Below the pieces are notes generated by a model. It was not told the origin of the DNA and ran no database searches. It was given only the letters and a program-made list of their open reading frames with translations. From Deinandra increscens subsp. villosa (Eukaryota > Streptophyta > Magnoliopsida > Asterales > Asteraceae): DNA of 64,000 nt. Location: contig JBCNJP010000012.1 of assembly GCA_039602395.1 (NCBI GenBank), positions 28,568,454 through 28,632,453 on the forward strand, written 5' to 3'. The position numbers and the translations under genes are program-made. This document shows positions 55,742 through 64,000 of this stretch, piece by piece (positions within the stretch are counted from its first letter, which is position 1; each line of letters opens with the position of its first letter).

Positions 55742-58700
55742 TTAGTACTCAAATGACCCGAAGCACACAGCTTCTGGTCGACCAGTGTCTTCCACAAAAT
55801 CAGTTGCAGCTTTGCGGACCATCTTAGGTCGCCATTGCATTTTTACTTTTTTTTTATTTTTAACTGAGTCATCATCACATGATGAACCACCAACACTTGA
55901 ATCAAATTTGAAAAATTGTTTCGTTTTAGATTTTGATTTGAATGGTGTTGACTCAGTAAAAATTCTGCCTGATTCGTCGATAAACGTAGCAGATTCGTTT
56001 GAAAATGAACTTTTACCAGTCTCAGGAAAATCCTGTGCCATGTGTCCCTTTCGGCGACATTGATAGCACAAACGATAAGATCGTTTAGATTGTGATTTGC
56101 CCTGAACTGGATGACATCTATCATCAGATTCAATACTATCAGAATTATCATCGAAAACTTGAAATCGGTTAGAATGTACCCATTTGGAAGTAGGATTTCG
56201 AGGAGTGGAATTTGATCCAAATGAAGAAGATTCTTTCGGAGAACTTGTAGATGAATCTTTCTTCTTTTGTGTTCCTCCGAATCCTTTCTCGATAGTAGAA
56301 ATGAATACATGTGCCAAATGATAGATTTGTTCAAGACTTGTATCTTTCTTCGCCTTTTGAGTCTTCTTTGACATGTTCTTCTTGTCTTTCTGCTCAAATT
56401 TCTGATTGTTATTACCCAAACCAGATCGTTTATAACCAGGTAACTTTGATAAATCCATTTGAGACTTAGAAAACCAGCTTGAGCAACTTCAGTAAATTTA
56501 GCTTTAATACCCTTCAAATTGTTAGCTTGAACAAGCTCAGTAGCCAACTTTTCATCTTGCAACTGCTTGTCATCCTTCTCCACTTCTTTTCCAACAGAAC
56601 CAACTCCCTTTTTGGAAATAAAACCACCTGAAACAAACTTTGTTGGAAAATTATCAACCAAAATCTCCTCTTGTTCCACGTTCATCTTTGATTTCTGTGA
56701 TTTCGTCAATTCAGACTTCTTCGCAACAAATTCAGAATAATCACCAGTTAGAGCTGAAATTTGAATATCAGCAAGAGCATCAGATTCAATAACTGGATGC
56801 GGAATCTGATTATACTCCTCGCTTCCAAAAACCTTTTTGAAATTTTCGTCTTTGCATAAGTAACTGGTAAAAGAATGTGAATTCTTCAAATTATTCAACT
56901 GCCTCTTAAGATCCAACACTTCAACATTCAGATCAGATATTTTCTTTTGAGCTGCACCCAATGCTGTTTCTGATTCAATTAATTGCTCTGAAGCTGTATT
57001 AAACCAAAACTTTTCCTGTCGCATCTGATCATGAGCATCACACACTTCTTGAGTAATTTTCTTGACACGACCTTCATGAATCTCAATATTTCGTTTCAAC
57101 AACTGATTGTCATGTGTCAAAGTTGTGACTTTATCAAGTAATATTGAATGTTCCATTTGACGATCATTTTCCTTAGCAGTAATTTCATCAAACTCTTTCT
57201 TGAGATCATCATAAGCTTTCTTCAGCAAATCTACTCTTGCAGTTGATTTCTCAAACAAATTATCAAAATCATTAATCGCATCTTTTGCCGCATCTTTTGC
57301 TTCACTTTCCCATTTCTCAACATTTTTAACCAACTCTTCATTCTCACTTTGCAACTTCAAAATTTGTTCTTTATCGGCACTAATGAACTTATTCAATTTA
57401 TCTTGAACTGCCATCAACTCTTCCTTCAAAACATTCTTTTCGGCGATTAATTTCTCATTTATCTTGCAAATCTTATCAGAATTTTCAACTTTCTTCTTGA
57501 ACTTTCTAATTCTGTTTCCTTTAGTGTTCTCTCAACCATTAACCCTTCCTTTTCTTGAACCAATTCATGAATTTTTCTATCCTTTTCAGCACAAAATTCA
57601 CAAGTTGACTCATACCCACTAACTTCATAATCACTTGTTTCAGATGTAGTGATCTCAGACATATATCCACTTGATTCAACTTCAACATTTGCCATTAAAG
57701 CCACAGATTGACCGTTGATATAACAAAATTCATCTGGATCTGCACAAGTATCTTGAATAGCAGTCAAAGCAATAGGTGATTTGTCAAATTGTTTTGACCA
57801 TTCATCAAACTCTCTTTCTGCTTGAACTTGAGCCACCATAGCTTTTGTTTCATGCTTATCAGATTTAACTTTATCAGAGGATGACTGAGAACACTCACGA
57901 GCAAAATGTCCAACCTTTGAACAATTGTAACATTTTACTTTAGATTTATCCAAACCCAGTTTTCTTCCTCCTGGAACAAAAGAATTCTTTCCATGTTTCT
58001 TGATAAATCGTCTTCCTTTTTCAACCATCATTGCAAATTGCCAATGCAGATCTAATTAAGCTAATTGATCATCATCCAGCTGTTCTAACTCAGTTCCACT
58101 TAAACCAGCATCACTAACTTGACCAAATATCGATCCAGACGATGAAGATATAAAAGCAGATAACAATGCAGCCAATTCTTCAGTTGATTGAGCAGGATGA
58201 GAATTGTTTGGTGATTTATCTGGAATGGTAAAACGACATCCTGGATAATAACCAGAATTTTCAGAATGTCCAGCAAGAAAAGCTGTTACCGGCGGATTAC
58301 TGCTTGAAATAGAATGTGACTTTGCCTTAGCATGAACTGTAGCGTTATTTTCCCCAAAGTACAATTCAGGATTTTGAACTGTAGGATGTGCAGATTTCTT
58401 CACCAGCAATTCCATCTCACGAGCTTGTAATTTGCTAGTTATTTGGTTGAAAGTCCAATTTGAATAATTTGGATCATTTGTCAACATCATCACATAATTT
58501 TCCCATTTTTCTGGTAAAGCTTCCAGAATTTTCTCTTTCAATTCATCACTATCTTTCTTGACTTCTACAACATCAAGTTCATTTATCAAATGGGAAAACC
58601 GAGCAATTAAATCTGGAATTTTCTCATTCTCGCAGTGCCTGAAATTATCAAACTCTTTTTTAAAAACTTTCTTTCGAGTGTTTTTGTATTGATCATTCCC

Positions 58701-59087
58701 CGTACATCTATCTTCAATAGCATCCCACAATTCTTTAGCCGTTGTATATTGCTTAAATTGATGCATTAGATCATTTAGTAAGGCTATAGTAAGATAACTA
58801 TATGTTTTCTTTTCTCGAGCAAACAATTTCCGTTCATCAGCATCGAAACTACTAATCATCTTTGGTTTGTTGGGACTTATCATCGAATATTCATGTTCTT
58901 TCTCAATTGGAATCCAACTCTCAATATATTGCGAATAAATGTAAGATTCAAACCGACTTCTCCAATTGTGATAATCTTCAAGCCTTAGCAATTTAGGAAC
59001 TTTTTGAGTTGTTCCTATCTCGTTATCATAGTTTAACATGGCTTGAACCGATGTTTGAGCAGCAGTCATTGCATAGAAATCACTCAT
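55742..59087 (-). pseudogene. Long Gag-like protein: UBN2 gag, zinc knuckle, coiled coil, second knuckle
   Basis: From ATG 59087, ~343 codons encode a Copia UBN2-type gag (DYHNWRSRFESYIYSQ, AKELWDAIEDRCTGND, ILEALPEKWENYVMML). A TAA at 58056 interrupts, then the same frame carries knuckle 1 (CYNCSKVGHFARECSQ, about 57915-57962). A frameshift near 57490 leads into ~320 residues of heptad-rich coiled coil (LQSENEELVKNVEKWESEAK and onward). A second shift near 56460 leads to a Lys/Ser-rich region, knuckle 2 (CYQCRRKGHMAQDF, where the final Cys is Phe) and the end at 55742. Total would be about 1,110 residues. It is a structural protein by family; the coiled coil suggests multimerisation. Confidence 0.85.
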
Positions 59088-59269
59088 TTTGAAATTTCAA
59101 TACCGAACGCGAAAACTTAAAACTGAAAAACGGGCGTCTTCCAAGCGGATTTTGGGTGACAAACTGGGAGGTACAGACCTTTCAGGTAAGTACACGTCTA
59201 GATCTCGGAAATACGAACGTTTTGGCTAGGATTGGGTTCTGTATCTCCAAACGGTTTGCAAGTTACGTC

Positions 59270-59600
59270 AGTTTTTAGTGAAGGTCACTATTCTGCCAGC
59301 GGACCAAAACAAATCGGCGGACCAAAATACTACCAACGGATCAGATTTGTACCTGCGGACCAAATCCGGATCAGATTTCATCCGGCGGACCAGATTTCGT
59401 ACGGCGGACCAGATGATACGCTGAAATAACTGCCGCGGATCAGATGGTACGTTGAAACTGCCACGGATCAAAAATATGAAGATTGCCTACCCGGACCAGA
59501 TTAGCGGACCAGAATGCTGATGAAGATACACGGGCGGACCAACCAGCGGACCAGAAAATTCATCCGGCGACCAGAAATTCGTCCGGCGGACCAACTGATT
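59270..59600. repeat. Leader repeats GCGGACCA(G)
   Basis: GCGGACCA or CGGACCAGA occurs about 14 times in 330 bp between LTR and gag of the gag-only element, often followed by ATTT or AAAT. Related GGTACG/GGACC motifs are in the LTR U3. The nested element at 25190 has analogous GTTCGG repeats in the same place. Confidence 0.75.
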
Positions 59601-59816
59601 TCGAGGCTGATTTCACTGATTTTCGTGAAATTTGACGTTTGGAGCTGGAAATTACTTTAGTATGATGCGAAAACACTCCAGCAACACTCAGAAATCATTT
59701 TCCATCGTTGAAAAACTCGGAATTGCGGAAATTTGATGAAAAATGAAGAAAAACCCAAACTTTCTCTCTCTAAAAATCCGAAAATTGCTAAAATCACAGT
59801 AGTAGAGCAACCAAAT

Positions 59817-59828
59817 GCTCTGATACCA
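59817..59828 (-). other. Primer binding site of the gag-only element
   Basis: TGGTATCAGAGC on the minus strand, two bases from the LTR end, is the initiator tRNA-Met complement. Confidence 0.85.
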
Positions 59829-59830
59829 CT

Positions 59831-60197
59831 TGTAGAACCACTATACGATCTTACTACTGCATGATTCAGTAATCAGATAGCAACGAGAAGGTAAATAAAG
59901 CTTTGCTTTATTGATTCACAAAGAGTTACAATGTAGAGAGAGAAACACACTCAGTTTATACACAGTTAAGATGTAGAGAATGACAGAAGTTCTTACTAGC
60001 TCTCTCTAACACGAACTATTTATAGTCACTAACATGCTGCTGGCGGACCACTAGCGTACTAAATGGTACGCCCGTACCAAATGGCCTGCGGACCATTTGG
60101 TCCGGCCACCTCAGCATGAAGCCACTAACTCACACAGACGCTCTTGTCTAGATACAATACACGAGACACAACGTTAGAATAAGAATATGCTTCTACA
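59831..60197 (-). repeat. 5' LTR of the gag-only element
   Basis: This 367-bp copy of 53686-54034 carries an 18-bp extra segment near 60057-60075 that repeats the neighbouring GTACCAAATGG/GTACGC motif, apparently a local duplication. AGGGG follows at 60198. Confidence 0.9.
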
Positions 60198-60202
60198 AGG
60201 GG

Positions 60203-61042
60203 CGTCAACCCAAATAGATCTATTCACTAGTTATCGTTTCGTACTTGAACTAATCGAATTTAATTAATAGTGGGATTCGTTTTTACAAACGTTTATAATG
60301 AAATGTACCTTTGTTTGGGATACGAAAAAAAACATGTAACCATTATCTCGGTACAGTTAATCATAATGTCAAGTAAAAGTTTGTTTGTTTGATTCATGAA
60401 TGATCCCTCAAGATATTTAAAGCAGTTTAAAAGAAAGGGACATTTTATACAAGTCAAAAAATAATGTATAAAGTTTAATGTTTCATGAATTCTCCCCCAT
60501 ATGATAAAACAGTAAAAGAAAAGGGGCCATGAAACTCACCTGATCATGGTGAATGGATGTAACGTATCGCGCAGGATATGATAGCAAATACATAACGTCC
60601 TAATAATAAGACTATGCATGAAAGTCTCGATCAATTGAGTAACGATTAGTCACCCAAGTGATACCTGTCAAGTCTTGATGTATAATCCCGTTTGTATTCG
60701 TTTGAAAAAAAAAACAGATTGTTAGTATTTATTGTTCAAGTAAATACGTATGTGCAATGATTATATTTATGTTCAAATAAATATAAAGGAAACGTCATAA
60801 AATGAAAATAATTCATTTAATAAAATATCTCAATCAAGTTTTGAACATTGGTTTATATAATATTGTCTATTATTATTCTTATAGTTCGATTGAATGTATA
60901 TGTATGCTTCTAGTTATAATTTTAAATTACGACAAGTTATAAAATAACTATTGTTTGTTGAAAACTTTGGTCATAATTATTGTCAAATAATTATATTTAA
61001 CTTGCAAGAATAATCATGTCAAATTATTTCAAGTTATGAATG

Positions 61043-61091
<49 letters not shown>

Positions 61092-63465
61092 GGATAACAC
61101 AAGTTGGTGAAAATAATAACAATGTTTTATTATTTACACTTATGCATATATATATATATATATATATATGTTTAGTTAAGGTTTATAATTATTGTTTAAT
61201 AATTATAAGTAAATAATTTTGTGAGTTTTAGTAATCCATAAGCTTTAAAAGTCTTTTGATTATTATATGATAGTAAAATAATTATCTAAAATTTATAACG
61301 TCGAACAATTTAGTTTATTGTTTGACCGTTTGAAAACGTGTATGCTTTCGATAAATATACGAAATGTTTAGTTTCGAGTCTAAATATTTAATGTTTCAAT
61401 GATAATAAAAATCGCTTTAATATTTTATAAACTAAAATATTTATTTCTATTTTTAGAAAGCGTAGTAACCGTTTTTGTTAATAGAATTATGACATTTGGG
61501 CTTTATAACTTTCAAGTAAATGTTTAAAATAGATTTTCTATTCATTTAAAAGATCAAAGTATAATGGTTTGGTCAGTTTAACGTTAACTTACAAATATTA
61601 TGTTTTAGCGTTGCGTATATCGCTGTATTGATCCCGGTTTTCTTACTACGCAACGTCCTTTCATTTTGATCACTTTGGTTTATCAAAAGCACTGAAAATA
61701 TTTATAAAGATAAGCTTAAGCTCAGATCTGGTCCAGCTTATATTTTTATAATATTTTGATGTTAAAATCATGTTTTGAACTTACAAAAATCATCTTTTTG
61801 TATCTAAGCTTTTAGAGAAAAGTTTCAAGGTTTATAAACATACTTTATGTAGTTAAAACCTTCATTTAAACCCATGGGAATGTGTCATGATATTTTTACT
61901 AGTTTTAGTCAAAGATATGTATATATATCCATCTTGGTCTTGTGTTTCATTTAATCCATTAACACATTTATGTGTTAGGATTTGGGTGTCATGTGTCTAT
62001 ATTATAGATGATTATCAACTAACAATGTGTTAGGACTTCTACATAAATTCATGATTATTTTATATCTAATAACACATAGTGTTAAGACTTTTAATGTTTA
62101 GCCATTTTTATGTCTTTTAGTTTTTAGATCTACTAACACTTTGGTGTTTGGACTTTTTATGTTCATTATTATGAACAAATCTATTAACACATTGTGTTAG
62201 GACATAATTATGAACAAATCTACTAACACTTCTTGGTGTTAGGACTTGAATAAAATGCAAGAAATATAAATGCAAGAAATATAAATTAATCCCTTAAGCT
62301 CTTGGTTAATAACATAATTTGTACAATGATCCATCTAGTGAATCTTCAAGGTTAAACCTTAGGGGTTTTGTTCATCAAGTGTTATTAACATAAGAAAAAG
62401 ATAAGAAAAGACGCATTTTATTTAGATTAAGTGTAGAGAAAATGGTGGGTTTTAGTCAAGACTTTTTGGGTGTTTCTTGGGGGTTATAATATGTATAAAA
62501 ATATAGAGAAAAAGGAGGTTCAGAAGGCTCACAAGGGGGTTGATTTGTGTATGCCGTGAAAGAGGAAGAGGGTGGCGACGGTTGGTGGCCGATGGCGGTG
62601 CTACGGCGGGAGGTGCTGGTTGTCGGCAAGGCAAGAGAGGAGGGGGAAGGCTCCTTGGCCGAAATTTTGAGAAAGAGGGAGAAAGAAGAGAAGTGGTGTG
62701 CTTTAAAGTGGAGGTGAAAGGCTTTATTTATAGTGGGAATTGGTGGTTGAGTTTAGTGGTACTGATGGAGGGTGATGTGTAAGTTTTCTTGCCAAAGATA
62801 TTAAGTGGTGGTGGTGGAGGATGGTGTGTAAGGATCTTGGCCACATTAATTTAAATGGTGCTTGGTGTAAAGCTTAATCTAGTTGAAAGGCAATTCTATT
62901 AATCCAAGTTGTAGGTTAAAGTTTTTATAAATTTTGTATAAGTAACCTACTAGTTATGGAGGATCTAATATAATAAGTTTTTATAAAATCCTAAGTAACG
63001 AAAACTAGTTGTGTTCATGTTTTTTATCAAAACTACAAAGGTGATGAGTTTGAAAACAATAACACACTGCGTCGTTTATTTATTTACATAATGTTTTATG
63101 TAATAAGGCTTTTAATACACGAGTGTTTAACAAAGTAGGCCCGTTCTTTCACGTGTTTTAAATAATTAAATCGCTTAAAAGTTTGGCGTGTCATTGATGT
63201 AGTTTCATGACACTGGTTTTTAAGAAAAATATGAAATGTACATTTTTATATTTGCTTTCTTATATTAAAATTCCATAAATTGTTATATGATGTTTTCTAT
63301 ATGTTACGGGTATACCTTTGCAAAACAAACGCGGGGATTATCTCGGTTGGATTTCTCATGAATAATTGTATTTAATAGTCAAATTAAATAAAGTAATGCA
63401 CGTCTTTAACAAAATTATAAAGTCAAAGCAACGCGTTGACCTTGAAATTTTTTCGGGTTGTCACA
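60203..63465 (-). other. Gypsy LTR continuation, noncoding with microsatellites
   Basis: It contains (TA)n tracts at 61044-61087 and 61146-61169, the dyad cluster at 61960-62235, and GC-rich leader-like sequence at 62500-62700. Open frames in 62452-62782 overlap on both strands and encode only low-complexity peptides, so I do not call a gene. Confidence 0.5.
61960..62235. repeat. Repeated AACACA..TGTGTTAGGAC dyads
   Basis: Six units resemble CTAACACATTGTGTTAGGACT: at about 61968, 62022, 62079, 62132, 62185 and 62221. Each is a near-palindrome able to form a short hairpin. They are spaced 35-60 bp apart with ATTATGAACAAATCTA-type linkers. Confidence 0.65.
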
Positions 63466-64000
63466 TTCCCCCCCTATTAAGAGAATTTCGTCCCGAAATT
63501 CAGTTGATGTCGATTGATGGCGCTGCATCAGTGGATAATTTAATGGTAATTCTGTCTAATTTGGTTCTCGCATACCCATATGACTTTTTGATCATTGATA
63601 ATGGTTTCAGTGATTTATCACGTTGGGAGCGTGATTCTGATTCGATTGCTCAGATCATGGGATTCTTGATTGTTGTGATTTCCAAAGAAATGGGGTTGAT
63701 AGGCAAACCACTATAGTTTGATAAAAAGATGAGGATTGGACACACAGATGAATGTGGTTATGAGTTTGAAGGTTTTGGGTAAGTCATGATTATTCCTGAA
63801 TGGACTCTACCAGGATTTTCATGCAGTTCAGATTACAATTATGTGTGCACCCATAATTTTGATTTGCCTTGCATGACCAGCCTAGGCTTTGCTTATTCTT
63901 GAGTTTTCAATTTTTGTCGGAATATGATATGTGTCGTGGATAACATGGATTTTGGAAAAGTTTAGGTTGGTTAGTTGTGAGACAGGATCTTCCTAGGAGT
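63466..64000 (-). mobile_element. Start of Gypsy interior (pol 3' end side)
   Basis: A polypurine tract (minus strand) and GAATTTCGGGACGAAATTC palindrome (63483-63501) mark the 3' untranslated part of a minus-strand Gypsy element continuing beyond the window. I could not recognise pol residues here. The 116-codon plus-strand frame over 63366-63716 crosses the LTR end and is not supported. Confidence 0.45.

Larger units (their letters stand above)
53686..60197 (-). mobile_element. Gag-only LTR retrotransposon (TR-GAG-like, Sirevirus-type)
   Basis: LTRs 53686-54034 and 59831-60197, a primer site (59817-59828), polypurine tract (54035-54045) and 5-bp duplication define a full-length element of 6.5 kb on the minus strand. 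It encodes only a long Gag-like protein. There is no protease, integrase, RT or RNase H. Additional polypurine-like tracts (complements of CTCCCCCTT or CTCCCCCTAAA at about 54212, 55454 and 55535) again suggest Sirevirus affinity. LTRs differ by an 18-bp insertion and a few bases, so the insertion is young, yet the frame already carries three lesions. Confidence 0.9.
52903..63465 (-). mobile_element. Long Gypsy LTR (minus orientation), split by a gag-only element
   Basis: The left end TGTCACACCCTGAAATTTCGG (52903) and right end GGGTTGTCACA (63465) are TG..CA termini. To the right, on the minus strand, a tract AATAGGGGGGGAA (63466-63478) abuts the LTR. Beyond it is GAATTTCGGGACGAAATTC, a motif seen at the pol end of Tekay-like elements and paralleled at 33617-33630. 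Removing the insertion leaves about 4.0 kb, so this would be the 3' LTR of an element whose coding part lies beyond the window. A minus-strand TATA (complement of TTTATTTATAG, 62728-62738) supports the orientation. Single-copy evidence limits certainty. Confidence 0.6.

Noticed and set aside
62452..62782. Overlapping frames on both strands in a GC-richer patch
   Set aside because: Low-complexity peptides within an LTR; no homologous family, and the patch fits an LTR leader.
63366..63716. 116-codon plus-strand frame
   Set aside because: It crosses the LTR terminus and polypurine tract of a minus-strand Gypsy element and shows no domain I recognise.
1..64000. tRNA or rRNA genes
   Set aside because: Apart from tRNA-complementary primer sites and the SINE B box, I saw no cloverleaf-like or rRNA sequence by eye. 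A tRNAscan run would settle this.

Overview
This window looks like repeat-rich nuclear DNA from a flowering plant. The type and density of nested LTR retrotransposons (Copia gags of the UBN2 type, Sirevirus-like polypurine arrays, a Tekay/Del-like Gypsy element) fit an asterid, probably Asteraceae. That family-level guess rests on recalled element types, not on a search. One complete host gene is visible: a seven-exon fibrillarin gene at 41219-43512 (+). Its fifth intron carries three C/D-box snoRNA-like units. Nearly everything else is mobile DNA, most of it broken and nested.

Layout. 1-3661: LTR fragments and a Copia gag remnant whose zinc knuckle is cut by another LTR. 3683-13922: a decayed non-LTR retrotransposon with an N-terminal zinc finger, a reverse transcriptase and a C-terminal restriction-like endonuclease. 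It is split by a 7-kb LTR element without coding capacity (LARD, 5791-12823, target duplication CTGCT). 14809-14940: a truncated SINE. 16748-18979: a small Copia deletion derivative with 128-bp LTRs. 21276-21540: a possible orphan first exon. 22030-24450: two facing Copia fragments. 24467-29782: a Sirevirus-like element (duplication GACTT) enclosing a second LTR, a 500-N assembly gap and a gag remnant. 30222-31290: a two-exon PIF/Harbinger-type ORF1. 31291-40630: a defective Tekay-like Gypsy element on the minus strand, truncated at both outer ends.

After fibrillarin, 44380-47450 is an L1 fragment interrupted by a hAT-like footprint that itself holds a short LTR element. 47970-51430 is a MITE district with long inverted repeats. 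52903-63465 is one long Gypsy LTR (about 4 kb once the insertion is removed), split by a gag-only Sirevirus-like element (53686-60197, duplication AGGGG).

The most biologically coherent unit is the fibrillarin locus. The protein is the 2'-O-methyltransferase of box C/D snoRNPs, and its own intron appears to encode three guides that such snoRNPs would use. Promoter telo-boxes and TGGGCY motifs upstream fit a ribosome-biogenesis gene. Remaining stretches are AT-rich with microsatellites and no supportable gene.
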